DNA of 64,000 bases from Ketobacter sp036337295. Lineage in GTDB: Bacteria > Pseudomonadota > Gammaproteobacteria > Pseudomonadales > Ketobacteraceae. The DNA lies in NCBI GenBank assembly GCA_036337295.1, contig JAYZEN010000009.1:359707-423706 (forward strand), in the 5' to 3' direction. Shown here piece by piece: positions 1 to 9,843 of this stretch. Each line of letters starts with the position of its first letter. Position 1 is the stretch's first letter. The notes beneath the pieces were generated by a model. The model saw only the letters and a list, made by a program, of their open reading frames with translations. It made no database searches and was not told the origin of the DNA. A program made the position numbers and the translations under genes.

Positions 1-1055
1 TGATAGGCACCGGTGTCCGGTACGTCGCCAGTGGATTCTCTGACGATCACCGTGTATTGGCCGCCTTTGGTTAACTGCACCTTCAGATCAGCGGCGCTGT
101 TGCCCCAGTTGGTTTGCACCTCATTGCCAAAGGCATCAAACAGTGAAATCTGGGGTTGAAAACCGGCATCGCCGTTGATGTCCGCCACCTGAATCAGGAC
201 CGTATCATTGGCTTCAGCACTGAAACTCCAGGCGTCGATGTCTGCCAGATCAATGGAGCCGGAATGCACACCACCATTGGTCAGGGGTCCACCGTGATCA
301 CCGGGGGGCGTAATGTACGGTTGCCCGGCGCTGGTAAAGTACAAATCATAGGAGCCGGTGTCGACCACATCCGCCGTGGACTCTTTCACCACCACCGTGT
401 ATTGGCCGGCCAGTGGGCTTTGGAACGTCAGGTCGGCGGCGGTATTGCCCCAATTGCTGCCCACTTCCTTGCCGAAGGGATCGTAGACGGTGATCTCCGG
501 CTGAAAGCCACTGGAGCTTGTGGCGGTTTCACCGATTTGCAGGAACACGGTTTCCATGGCGTCCACGGAAAATGTCCAGATATCCAGGTCCGCCAGTGAA
601 ATATTTCCGCTGTGCTTGTTGCCGCTGATGAGGCTGCCACCTTCATCACCGGCGGGGATCTGGAAGCTGCCGCTGGAGAGGGCAAGGAACATTTGATAGG
701 TACCGGTGCCGTCCGGCGTGGAGGTGGCGTCCAGTACCTCCACAGTATAGGTTCCGGTTTTGCTGGCCACATATTTGAGGTCGGTGGAATCCTGTCCCCA
801 ATTGGACGTCACCTCCACGTTGCTGGGGTCGTAGAGTCGCAACAACGGTTGCAGGTCAGTGCCACTGAGCTCGGCAACCTGTACGTGAATGCTCTGCCCG
901 GCCTTGGCCGAAAAGGTCCAACTGTCCACGTCCAATGGGGTGGCCAGCGTGCCGGTGGGCGAGGCGCCGTTTCCCAATGCCGCGGCGTAAGCTGGATTGG
1001 ATACAAAAGCAATAGTTGAGAACACCACCGCGGTGGTGAAATGTTTGATGTCCAT
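1..1055 (-). CDS. Secreted PPC-type repeat protein (C-terminus outside window)
   Basis: An open frame starts at ATG 1055 (GGGGGAT lies just upstream) and runs off the left edge after about 351 codons. The first ~24 residues form a signal peptide ending near PAYA. What follows is three tandem units of roughly 115 residues. Each has the same order of landmarks: a D(S/I/A)W(T/S)FS start, a (L/V/F)YD(P/A)..V.(S/T)NWG core, and a G.YTV.V..ST.D..DTG.Y end, joined by G-D-H/E-GG linkers. This resembles bacterial pre-peptidase C-terminal (PPC)-like beta-sandwich repeats of exported proteins. No catalytic domain is visible, and the missing C-terminus could hold one or a sorting signal. The gene diverges from phoD across a ~300-base spacer (1056-1355) in which no further gene was seen. 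Confidence 0.75.
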   Translation of the reverse strand, partial: MDIKHFTTAVVFSTIAFVSNPAYAAALGNGASPTGTLATPLDVDSWTFSAKAGQSIHVQVAELSGTDLQPLLRLYDPSNVEVTSNWGQDSTDLKYVASKTGTYTVEVLDATSTPDGTGTYQMFLALSSGSFQIPAGDEGGSLISGNKHSGNISLADLDIWTFSVDAMETVFLQIGETATSSSGFQPEITVYDPFGKEVGSNWGNTAADLTFQSPLAGQYTVVVKESTADVVDTGSYDLYFTSAGQPYITPPGDHGGPLTNGGVHSGSIDLADIDAWSFSAEANDTVLIQVADINGDAGFQPQISLFDAFGNEVQTNWGNSAADLKVQLTKGGQYTVIVRESTGDVPDTGAY

Positions 1056-1355
1056 ATTTTTATCCCCCGGTTTGATTTGGGCAACGCTGTGCCGAGTCGT
1101 TTTTGTGCTTCTCTATTGGTGCTCGTGCGGTTGTCCCGAAATCATCAGCATGTGAAATAGCGCTACGGAACCATAAATAATTCCGGTGACGCTTTTGTTA
1201 AAGTGGGCTTGCTAAAGTGCTTGATCAGGCCGTGATGAATGAAGGATAAGCAGGAGGGTGCGTAAACGGTAATCAAACTGACCCCAAATCCCTGCATGAT
1301 CTTCTCCGTTTCCAAATGCATCCGTTTGGGGTTGATAGGTCAGGGGGAATTTGTC

Positions 1356-3050
1356 ATGCAAATGTCACACATGAGTCGTCGCCGTTTCATCAAAACCGTT
1401 GCCATCGGTACCACCGCGCTGGCGTCGGTGAGCCTGCTGACCGGTTGTACGCCTGCACAGTTCCTCCATGGCGTGGCCAGTGGCGATCCACTGCAGGATC
1501 GTGTGGTGATCTGGACCCGGGTAACGCCGGAGCGAAATAAGCCCGGCAAGAAATCGGGTAAGGAAGAAGTGCTCTGGGTGGTGGCCACCGATGCTGAGTG
1601 CAAGCGGGTGGTCGGGGCCGGGATGGAAACCACGGATGCCAGCCGTGATTACACCATCAAACTGGATGTGACGGGGCTGCAGCCGGATACCACCTATTAC
1701 TACTGCTTCTATTCCCGCAACAGTCGCTCCCCGGTGGGGCGCATGCGTACGCTGCCCGCCGGTGACGTCAGCGAGTTCAATATGGCGGTGGTGTCCTGTT
1801 CCAACTACCCTGCCGGTTACTTCCACGTGTATGGCGAGATCGCTGCCCGCCAGGATCTGCATGCGGTGTTGCACCTGGGAGATTACCTGTATGAGTATGC
1901 GGCCGATGGCTATGCCTCGGATGACGCCGAGGCCATGGGGCGCCGGGTCAGTCCAGCCACAGAGTTGTTGACGTTGAACGATTACCGAACCCGCTATGCC
2001 CAGTACCGCACTGATCCCAAGCTGCAGGCGGCCCACCGCCAGCACAGCTTTATTTGTGTGTGGGATGATCACGAGATCACTAACGACACCTGGCGAGAAG
2101 GGGCGGAGAATCACAACGAAGGTGAAGGTGATTTTGAAACCCGCCGGGCCCAGGCCATTCAGGCGTATTATGAGTGGATTCCGGTGCGGGAACCGGAGGA
2201 TGGCGACCGACTTTCCATATACCGCCAATTCACTATCGGCAATTTGTTGGATCTGTACATGCTGGACACCCGCGTGTTAGGCCGCGATCAACAATTGGAT
2301 TATGCCTATTACTTCACTGCCAGCGGCGGCTTTGATGCCGCTGCCTTTCAGGCGGACCTGACCGATCCCAATCGCACGTTGCTGGGTTTGGAACAGCGGG
2401 GCTGGCTGCAGGGGCAAATGGCCCAGTCAACGGCCACCTGGCAAGTGTTGGGGCAACAGGTACTGATGGGCCGGATGAATCTGCCTGCACCCATTGCCAC
2501 CCAGCAGGTGTCGTTCAGCCAGTATCAGCAGTTGGCGTACCTGGCCCAGACCAATCCGGAACAGTTAACGCCGGAACAGTGGGCAGTGTTGCAGGCACCT
2601 TCGATTCCTTACAACCTGGATGCCTGGGACGGCTATTTTGTGGAGCGGGAAATTGTGCTGGAAACAGCATTGAGCCTGGATAAGAACCTGGTGGTGTTGG
2701 CCGGGGATACCCACAACGCCTGGGCCAATAATCTGCGCACCGTCAGTGGAGTCAACGCCGGTGTGGAGCTGGCCACGTCCAGCGTATCTTCGCCCGGCCT
2801 GGAAGGTTACTTTCCCAATGAAGACCCCGACGCCCTGGCCGCGGGTGTGACTCAATTGATCGAACCACTGCAATACGCCAACCTCCAACATCGGGGCTAT
2901 CTGGTGGTGCGCTTCAGCCCCGAGCAATGCATTGGGGAGTATCGCTACGTAAGCACGGTGAAATCGGATGTCTACGACACGCTTGAAGCCTATTCACAGG
3001 ATGTGAAAACTCTGCCGGGTGCGGGTCACCGGGTTATTGAGGTGCTGTAA
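1356..3050 (+). CDS. phoD: Alkaline phosphatase D (PhoD family), Tat-exported
   Basis: A 564-residue metallophosphoesterase that hydrolyses phosphomono- and diesters outside the cytoplasm. The start at 1356 is chosen because GGGGGAA sits 8 bases upstream. The N-terminus carries SRRRFIK and a hydrophobic stretch ending LLTGC, so it has both a Tat motif and a possible lipobox. PhoD landmarks follow in order: PhoD N-domain (about 35-130), SCSNYP, LHLGDYLYEY, WDDHEITNDTW and the late LAGDTHNAW motif, which supply the Fe/Ca ligands known from PhoD. It stands alone, convergent with the UbiB-like gene. It is one of two PhoD relatives in the window, and the only exported one. Phosphate control is likely from the family but no convincing Pho box was found upstream. 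Confidence 0.93.
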   Translation: MQMSHMSRRRFIKTVAIGTTALASVSLLTGCTPAQFLHGVASGDPLQDRVVIWTRVTPERNKPGKKSGKEEVLWVVATDAECKRVVGAGMETTDASRDYTIKLDVTGLQPDTTYYYCFYSRNSRSPVGRMRTLPAGDVSEFNMAVVSCSNYPAGYFHVYGEIAARQDLHAVLHLGDYLYEYAADGYASDDAEAMGRRVSPATELLTLNDYRTRYAQYRTDPKLQAAHRQHSFICVWDDHEITNDTWREGAENHNEGEGDFETRRAQAIQAYYEWIPVREPEDGDRLSIYRQFTIGNLLDLYMLDTRVLGRDQQLDYAYYFTASGGFDAAAFQADLTDPNRTLLGLEQRGWLQGQMAQSTATWQVLGQQVLMGRMNLPAPIATQQVSFSQYQQLAYLAQTNPEQLTPEQWAVLQAPSIPYNLDAWDGYFVEREIVLETALSLDKNLVVLAGDTHNAWANNLRTVSGVNAGVELATSSVSSPGLEGYFPNEDPDALAAGVTQLIEPLQYANLQHRGYLVVRFSPEQCIGEYRYVSTVKSDVYDTLEAYSQDVKTLPGAGHRVIEVL

Positions 3051-3087
3051 CCGGTTTCACTCCGGATATTTTGTTTGCACTCAGCCC

Positions 3088-4407
3088 TCAATTGGGTTTA
3101 AACGCGGGTACCGCGTCAGCATACACCGCCGAGCGGAATGGTTCAGCAAACCTGGCGGTAGCGCCCATGTCCGCCAGAATCGCCGCCAGGCCCCACTGCA
3201 GACGGTTGATAAACAGAAAATCAGCGGGCATGGCACCACTGAACTTGTTTTTGTTTTCCCAGATCATGAGGCTCGTGGTTTTCGAGTTGAATTCATGGGT
3301 GAAGGTGAAAGGTGCCTCGGTGGTGAAGGGGGAGTAGACGTGGTTCATCATTTCCCAGTGATGATCATGATCAAACGCCTTCATGCGCCCGATCAGCCCC
3401 ATGGCGTCGGTGGCCTTCAGGTTGTCTGATTTGCGTTGTTCCAGGATGGATTTCGCCATGGCCTTCCAGTTGTTGATGTAGGTCGGGTCGAATTTCTTGA
3501 TGCAGCCGAAATCAAGGAAGGTGACACGGCCATCCGGATGAAACAGATAGTTGCCGGGATGGGGGTCACCGTTGAAATAACAATGTCGGAAAATGGCGTT
3601 CATGGTGTGGGTGAAGATGGTGAGGCCGGCCTGGTTTTTCTGCGCCTGTGACGCCGAGTGACAGAAATCCTGAAAACTCATGCCGTTGCAGAATTCCGTG
3701 GTGAGCACACGACGACTGGAGTGGCTGGTGACGACAGCAGGGATGTGCTCGCCAGATGTGCTTTCACTCAGGGCACGGATTTTCAATTGGTTGCTGGCTT
3801 CCAGCTCATAGTCGCATTCTTCCAGCAGGCGGGCTTTCAGTTCCTGGGCCATGGCTCGGCCGGGCATGGCGGTTCCGGCCATGAACACAGTGAACAGGTT
3901 TCCCACCAGCTTCAGATCCATGGACAGCAGTGTTTCAATGCCGGGATACTGCACTTTCACCGCTACCGGTTTGCCGTTTACCACCGCCTTGTGCACCTGG
4001 CCGATGGAGGCCGCTGCGAAGGCGGTTTCCTCGAACTGATCAAAACAGTTTTCGATAGGGGCGTTCAGTTCGGCTTCGATCAGGTCGCGTACATCCTCAA
4101 ACGCCATGGCCGTGCTGCTGGCTTGCAGGGTGGCCAGAATCTCCCGTGCTTCCGGTGGCAGGTGCGTGCCCAGGTAACTGGCCATCTGGCCGAACTTCAT
4201 CATCAGCCCCTTCATGCCATCGAACTCGTGCACCAGCTTGGCCGCCACTTCGATGGCTTTTTCGGGATTATCGGCACTTACATTCAGCAGCTTTTTGGTG
4301 GCCCCCATGCCCAGGCGGGCAGACAGTTTGGCGGTGGTAAAGGTGCGGCTGATCAAACCTGTTTTGATCTTGTTGGGTTTGCGGGGAGGGGTACTGCGGT
4401 CATCCAT
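3088..4407 (-). CDS. ABC1/UbiB-family atypical kinase
   Basis: A 439-residue member of the ABC1/AarF/UbiB protein-kinase-like family. Members act as atypical ATP-binding proteins linked to quinone and lipid metabolism. Diagnostic elements in order: the K-FGQ signature (MMKFGQMASYLG, about residue 70), an Ala-rich loop AAASIGQVHKA, the VAVKVQYPG lysine, GDPHPGNYLF, and a DFG-type metal site (FLDFGCIKKF). It lacks the C-terminal membrane helices of true UbiB and is shorter than the ~545-residue E. coli protein, so it is better called an ABC1-family kinase than ubiB. GGAGC precedes ATG 4407 by six bases. It is a single-gene unit convergent with phoD. Its substrate cannot be read from the sequence. 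Confidence 0.9.
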   Translation of the reverse strand: MDDRSTPPRKPNKIKTGLISRTFTTAKLSARLGMGATKKLLNVSADNPEKAIEVAAKLVHEFDGMKGLMMKFGQMASYLGTHLPPEAREILATLQASSTAMAFEDVRDLIEAELNAPIENCFDQFEETAFAAASIGQVHKAVVNGKPVAVKVQYPGIETLLSMDLKLVGNLFTVFMAGTAMPGRAMAQELKARLLEECDYELEASNQLKIRALSESTSGEHIPAVVTSHSSRRVLTTEFCNGMSFQDFCHSASQAQKNQAGLTIFTHTMNAIFRHCYFNGDPHPGNYLFHPDGRVTFLDFGCIKKFDPTYINNWKAMAKSILEQRKSDNLKATDAMGLIGRMKAFDHDHHWEMMNHVYSPFTTEAPFTFTHEFNSKTTSLMIWENKNKFSGAMPADFLFINRLQWGLAAILADMGATARFAEPFRSAVYADAVPAFKPN

Positions 4408-4622
4408 GTGGTTGCTCCATCGCGTGATTGCGGTTACCGGCCTGAGATTCTAGCAGCTAATTCAATTTAGTCGCCAATAAACCATCAGGCAGTCTGCTGG
4501 CGTGAACCTGGACAGAACCTGGAAAGAACAAACCCATCATATAATTCCGCAGTATTAATTACTTTTTACCTTGCCCCGGGTTGGTTAGGATTCCTGACAA
4601 TATAGACAGTGGAGACGACATC

Positions 4623-7583
4623 ATGGAAGAAGTGTTCCGTTTCACCTTTATTGCGCCGCCCCGGCCCGCACCTGAACGCCTGACGCTGACACTCGCCATT
4701 GCAAACACCCGAGTTGGCCAGTTATTGCAGACCAGTGACCCGGAACAACCGCCTCCACGGGAAGCCATCAACAATCTGGTGGCTGTTCTGGAGCGCCCTG
4801 CGCCTGATATTCTGCGTTTGATACTGAATATCTATCACCGGTTGCGGGCGGCCGTCGGCAACCCCGGGTTGGACAGCTCGGGCGCTGTGCTCACCACCAT
4901 CAATGTCTGCACCATTGCCACCAGTTTCATCGAAGCGCCGCTGAATGAGTGGCTGAATAGTGTTGCGGTATCGAACTTTCGCAACAGTGTCACGGAGCAG
5001 ATTGCTGCCGGTAAATTCAGTTCTACCATACGGGGCCGTGAGTTGCGTGAATGGTACGAAGCTCTGCTCACGTTGAGCGTTCTGGAGCGGGCGGTGGAAA
5101 ATGGCTGTGTATTCGAGGTGACAGAGCTACGCAGCCTGCTGCGCCGCGTAGTGGTGGTGGACAACCCGTTGGCGCAGCGGCGACTGGCAGCGACCACCCC
5201 AGAGGGCACGCGGGCTGCGATGTCGGCCGCAGCGCGGTTGGCTCCCCTGTTGCAGCAGCGCGTGACGGCCCGAGCCGCTCTCGGCGACTTGTCTCACCTC
5301 AAGTCCTCTGATCTGACGGTACGTCGTATGGAACTGAGCCGCAGCGGAAACCTGCGCATGGTGGAGGTGGATGAACCGGTGCCCCGTGACGAGAATGCCG
5401 CTGCATTGACCCGGAACTTTGTCAGCAGCGTGGCCCGCAATCGCTTGTCGGAACGTACCCGAAGTTTTCTGAGCGCCTCCAACATTGATCTCAATACCAC
5501 CCCGTTTGATGAGTTGCAGCAACGGATCGAAGACCTCGATCGCCATGCTGAAATGGAGATTGTGGCCATCACCCAGAATCCCGTGCTTGTTGGTGCGTTG
5601 CCAGCGTTACCGCCCAGTTCCGGTGCCAGCGCGGCCATGTTGATGAACTTCAATTTTGGCATTGAGGAAGGCCCCAAGGTTCCCACTACGGTGGGTCTGG
5701 TAAGGCCAGTCGGGGTGGGGCGCCTGCAAATCGCCATGCAACAACTGAAACGTTATGAAGGCGGCGATCTTGCTCACGTGGAGAACGTACTGCTGCGCGA
5801 GCGAAAAGAACGTACCACCCGGCGTTTGGAACGTATCGAAGATGTCTTCACCCAGGAAGAGGAAACCACCCGCGCGGAGGAACGCGACCTGCAGACGACT
5901 CAGCGCAGTGAAATTCAGAAGGAGGTGAAGAACACCCTTTCTGAAAGTGAGAGTTTTCGCATCGGCGGCTCGATTTCCGGTGGTTATGGACCTTTCGTAC
6001 AGGCGGAGATTTCCACTGGATTTGAAACTTCCAGCAGCAGTGAAAGCACCAGTCGTAACGCCGCGACCTATGCTCAGGAAATAATGGAAAAAGCCTCGCT
6101 CAAGGTTTCAGAACGGACCCGGGAACTGCGCACCGTAACCACCATCCGTGAGTTTGAAGAAAAAAATCTGCATGAGTTCAACAACATTGAAGGCGATGAT
6201 CATATTTCCGGAATGTTCCAGTGGTTGAACCGGGTGTATGAGGCGCAGGTTTTTGATTTTGGTGTGCGTTTATTCTTTGACATCATGGTTCCGGACCCCG
6301 CGGCCTTTTGGCGCCAGGTAAAGCAGTTTACCTCACAGCCAAAATACGACATTACTGAGCCACCGCCATTTGATATTGAATTTACCGGTATCACCGACAG
6401 CAATTACAAACAGTATGCCGCAGCGTACGGTGTGACCGGTATTAGTCTCCCACCACCGGATGATGTCGTACAGTACGTGTCAATGCAGGGTGACGCACCT
6501 GAAGGCAGCAGTAGCATTCAGCTCACCGACAGCGTAAGCATTCCCCCCGGCTACAAACCCCTGAACTATCGTCTGCGCCTGTATATTGACAGTAATGCCA
6601 ATGACGATGCGCAATTTCATATGGACGCGCTCAGTGTGCAGGTGGGGCGTCATTTCGAGACGTTTCCACCGGAGGAGTTTAACCCGGACGAATTCACCGC
6701 GTTGTCAGGGCTGGAGCGGGGCTATCTGGTCAGCGGCGCCCTCAATCCATTGCTGGACGCCGATCACATCGGTCCGGTGCCGGTGAGTGTATTGGTGCGG
6801 GGTGCCACCCGCGTGCATGCTACCTTGGAACTGCGTTGCCAGAACCAGACGGCCCGTAATGAATGGAAGAAAGCGACCTGGGAAAAGCTGTTAACTGGCT
6901 ATCGGGCCGCGCTCAGCGAATACCGCTCACGTCTGGCGGAGCTGCAGTCTCAGGAAGGCATTGAAATAACCGGTAGCAATCCCCTGGAGAACCAGCGTGT
7001 GCAGGAAGACGAACTGAAACGGGCCGCCATTTCCATGGTCACCGGGCAGTACTTTGAGATGTTTTCTTCCATCTTACAGAGTGCAACCATGGAAGCACGC
7101 GTTGATTTTGATGAGGCAGAGGCAGAAGGGCGATACGCGAAGTTCTTTGAGGAAGCGTTTGAATGGGAACGCATGGAGTATACGTATTATCCTTATTACT
7201 GGGCGCCTCGATCCACCTGGGTAGACCGCCTGATAACCAGCGACCCGGACCCACTGTTCAACTCGTTTCTCAAAGCCAGCTTCGCCAAAGTGCGTGTTGC
7301 GGTGCGACCCGATTTTGAACAGGCGCTGTTGCACTTCTTTGAAACAGGTGTGGTCTGGAAGGGAGGGGATTTACCACCCATCACGGATCAGGGTCACAGT
7401 GATTTGCTGGCGGAAATCCGCGAGCGACGCTCAGAAGAGCTGCATCATGAGCGCATTGAAGTAGGCGATCCCTTTGACATCGTGTTGCCCACCACCCTGG
7501 TCCGGTTGCGGCCAGGTAATACCTTACCCAGTTGGTCCAAAAATGAAACCGGCGAGTGGATCGAAGATCCGGTGGATGAGTGA
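4623..7583 (+). CDS. Large coiled-coil protein of unknown function, coupled to a PhoD-like gene
   Basis: A 986-residue protein I do not recognise. The start is ATG 4623, which follows GGAGAC; an upstream TTG in frame has no good ribosome site. No signal peptide or membrane helix is seen, so it should be cytosolic. Residues ~1-370 are helical with several Arg-rich patches. About 385-500 is a highly charged coiled coil (LRERKERTTRRLERIEDVF, then QEEETTRAEERDLQ) that flanks a Gly/Ser-rich insert (GGSISGGYGPFVQ). A conserved-looking block follows (RTVTTIREFEEKNLHEFNN, then VYEAQVFDFGVRLFFDIMVP), then beta-rich segments to the end. The stop overlaps the next start (TGATG), so translation is coupled to the PhoD-like enzyme. 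The layout suggests a scaffold or structural partner, but this is inference. Confidence 0.8.
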   Translation: MEEVFRFTFIAPPRPAPERLTLTLAIANTRVGQLLQTSDPEQPPPREAINNLVAVLERPAPDILRLILNIYHRLRAAVGNPGLDSSGAVLTTINVCTIATSFIEAPLNEWLNSVAVSNFRNSVTEQIAAGKFSSTIRGRELREWYEALLTLSVLERAVENGCVFEVTELRSLLRRVVVVDNPLAQRRLAATTPEGTRAAMSAAARLAPLLQQRVTARAALGDLSHLKSSDLTVRRMELSRSGNLRMVEVDEPVPRDENAAALTRNFVSSVARNRLSERTRSFLSASNIDLNTTPFDELQQRIEDLDRHAEMEIVAITQNPVLVGALPALPPSSGASAAMLMNFNFGIEEGPKVPTTVGLVRPVGVGRLQIAMQQLKRYEGGDLAHVENVLLRERKERTTRRLERIEDVFTQEEETTRAEERDLQTTQRSEIQKEVKNTLSESESFRIGGSISGGYGPFVQAEISTGFETSSSSESTSRNAATYAQEIMEKASLKVSERTRELRTVTTIREFEEKNLHEFNNIEGDDHISGMFQWLNRVYEAQVFDFGVRLFFDIMVPDPAAFWRQVKQFTSQPKYDITEPPPFDIEFTGITDSNYKQYAAAYGVTGISLPPPDDVVQYVSMQGDAPEGSSSIQLTDSVSIPPGYKPLNYRLRLYIDSNANDDAQFHMDALSVQVGRHFETFPPEEFNPDEFTALSGLERGYLVSGALNPLLDADHIGPVPVSVLVRGATRVHATLELRCQNQTARNEWKKATWEKLLTGYRAALSEYRSRLAELQSQEGIEITGSNPLENQRVQEDELKRAAISMVTGQYFEMFSSILQSATMEARVDFDEAEAEGRYAKFFEEAFEWERMEYTYYPYYWAPRSTWVDRLITSDPDPLFNSFLKASFAKVRVAVRPDFEQALLHFFETGVVWKGGDLPPITDQGHSDLLAEIRERRSEELHHERIEVGDPFDIVLPTTLVRLRPGNTLPSWSKNETGEWIEDPVDE

Positions 7584-9604
7584 TGGCAGGCGGTTACAGG
7601 CTGCCTGTGATCATTGCGGGGCCAATGATCCGGCGGGCGTCGGCGGAAGCCGTGCATTTCTGGTTCATCACGACTGAGGCAATTCCCAATCCACGGGTAC
7701 GCCTGTTTGATTCGGCCCCCTTCCCGGTGGAGGTGACAACTGAAAACACCGAACCTCTGCAAATAGGCGAGAAGCTCTGGTTGTATTTGCTGCGGGCAGT
7801 GCCGGGAGAAACTTTTCTGCCCCACGCCGAAGTGCTTTTCTATGATATCGGCTTTCTGCAAAATGCCGACGAAGAGGACACCTTTCTCAGTCTACTTGGC
7901 GAAATTGCCGATCAAATCATTCACCCTGACCATGATTTGCCTTCTTTCATTCTGCAGGCAGGGGGTGAAAATGATTTGCGCGCCCTCTATGGTTCTTGTC
8001 GAAAGTTGCATGGACCGGGTATTGATCTGATGACCCAGGCAGAAGCCCGGCTGCGCGATACCATGGAAGACCTTGATCAACGACCTCATGTGATCGTACT
8101 GGGCGGTGATCAGATCTACGCCGATGACGTGTCTGACAAGCTGATCGGTGAGGCAAATCGTTTGGGCCGGCATCTTATCGGTTCCCAAAATGCCAGTAAT
8201 CTGGTGCATCGTTATGTGTTGGACCGGCAGGACCGACTGGCACGCTGGGGATTTACCTCCACCCACATGCACAATCACCTGGAAAGTCTCGGTGAGTTCT
8301 TCTGTCTGTATCTGCTCGCCTGGAACGGGGATTTGTGGGATCAGATCACGTTGAAGGTGACTGCGCGCCCAAATCCGGAGGAACGTGGGCGCGACGGGGC
8401 CTATGCTGCGCGTTTTGTCTTCGCCAACTGCGTTTCCTATATGATGTTTGACGATCATGAGGTGACCGATGACTGGAATTTTGATCCCAAATGGGAGAAA
8501 TACGTTTACCGACTGAAGAGCCATGTTGATGCGGACTCAAAGTCGGTGAAGGGCGGAGGTCCATTGGCGGACATCATCGTCAATGCCCTGGTGAGTTTCT
8601 GGGTTTTTCAGGCCTACGGCAATAATCCGGATGATTACACTGAGGATTTCAAAGCGCTGGTGGGCGATTTCTGCCTGAAAGACCGTAACCGTCCCGCGCT
8701 TCGCAAACGTATTCTGGGCTTTCATAACTGGACCTTTGCCGCCCCGACATCGCCCCCGATCGTGTTCATCGATACGCGTACCCGCCGGGCCCATGATCCG
8801 GTGCTGGGCGAGCGCATCATTGATCAACCCGGTTTGAAACAGCTGCATGGCCTGATGCGTGATGCCCTGGATGGATCTCTGCTGCGGCCCTTGATCCTGG
8901 TGCTGGCCACGCCACTGTTCGACATCATGGCGAAAGAAAACTCCCAGGCGGCGGCCAAGGCGGCCCGTAACGCGGGTCGAGGAGGAAGCGGGTTGCATCC
9001 CAATTTCGATGCAGCAACGGAGCATGATGCTGAGAGTTTTGGGGTGTTTGAACAAAGTGTACTGGATCTGCTGGCCATGGTGGCCAGGTTCCGGGTGCAG
9101 CCCCTCGTCATTCTCTGTGGCGATGTACATTATGCCTATGAGCAGTCCTTCAGCTTTACCTTCAACAAGCGGGTTTCCATTGGCGTGCAATTATGCTCTA
9201 GCTCATTGAAGAACCAACCGTTGGGCTCCGACCTGAACTTGGTGGACGCTGCGGAAGCAGCGCCTCTTGGGGCCACCAGGGTGAATCCGCGCAGCCACGC
9301 CTCCGGAAGTGAATTCAAAGCGCCGCCACCACAGTATTACGGCATACTCAAGTCTACCAACCGCGTGCAGGTTTCCGGTTCGTTGCTCGACTATTCTGTG
9401 TTTGTTGAAGTGCGCCGCTCCATCAATTCAAGCGATGAATACGGTCGCTATCTTGCCAATAACAATTTGGGGGAAGTGCAGATCAACACAAACCGGGTGC
9501 GCAACCGATTTCACTATGAGGAGGGTGCCCGGATCAAGACAAGCCCCTACTACGATTGGGACGTGTCAAACTGGCCGGTTTTACCGGGCCACCTTCGACC
9601 TTGA
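7583..9604 (+). CDS. Cytosolic PhoD-like phosphatase
   Basis: A 673-residue PhoD-superfamily metallophosphoesterase without a signal peptide. Motifs in order: GSCRKLHGPG.D near 135, VLGGDQIYADD near 170, FDDHEVTDDW near 290, and ILCGDVHYAYE near 515. These are the expected metal-binding steps of the fold. The long N-terminal beta region and the GSCRK-HG block put it closer to the larger eukaryote/bacterial PhoD-like branch than to secreted PhoD. ATG 7583 overlaps the TGA of the upstream 986-residue gene by one base, so the two proteins are probably made together and may form a complex. The substrate is unknown. The lack of export argues against a simple phosphate-scavenging role and for an intracellular phosphodiester substrate. 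No other gene follows in the next 240 bases. Confidence 0.85.
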   Translation: MAGGYRLPVIIAGPMIRRASAEAVHFWFITTEAIPNPRVRLFDSAPFPVEVTTENTEPLQIGEKLWLYLLRAVPGETFLPHAEVLFYDIGFLQNADEEDTFLSLLGEIADQIIHPDHDLPSFILQAGGENDLRALYGSCRKLHGPGIDLMTQAEARLRDTMEDLDQRPHVIVLGGDQIYADDVSDKLIGEANRLGRHLIGSQNASNLVHRYVLDRQDRLARWGFTSTHMHNHLESLGEFFCLYLLAWNGDLWDQITLKVTARPNPEERGRDGAYAARFVFANCVSYMMFDDHEVTDDWNFDPKWEKYVYRLKSHVDADSKSVKGGGPLADIIVNALVSFWVFQAYGNNPDDYTEDFKALVGDFCLKDRNRPALRKRILGFHNWTFAAPTSPPIVFIDTRTRRAHDPVLGERIIDQPGLKQLHGLMRDALDGSLLRPLILVLATPLFDIMAKENSQAAAKAARNAGRGGSGLHPNFDAATEHDAESFGVFEQSVLDLLAMVARFRVQPLVILCGDVHYAYEQSFSFTFNKRVSIGVQLCSSSLKNQPLGSDLNLVDAAEAAPLGATRVNPRSHASGSEFKAPPPQYYGILKSTNRVQVSGSLLDYSVFVEVRRSINSSDEYGRYLANNNLGEVQINTNRVRNRFHYEEGARIKTSPYYDWDVSNWPVLPGHLRP

Positions 9605-9843
9605 TCTTTGGCGATTTGGGGTTCCGGGATTGAGAGTCGGGATTCTGTGTAAAAGGGGTGTAATTGCTTATTAAATCAAATAGATAGATGGTCCTTAATC
9701 GAGCCCGAAGAGTGGCTGGTTAGCGCTTGTGGAGCTGGCTTGTGGACCTATGTGGGCCTGAATAGTCCTGCGACCTTTTTCACCGACGGCCCTCCTGGGT
9801 TAGAATTCCCCCGATCGATATTTTTACTCAGGAAGCACACACC

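Noticed and set aside
1352..1369. Pho-box-like direct repeat (TGTCAT, then ATGTCAC 4 bases on) at the phoD start
   Set aside because: It lies on the start codon itself, downstream of a good Shine-Dalgarno, and matches only about 14 of 18 positions; more likely chance codon content.
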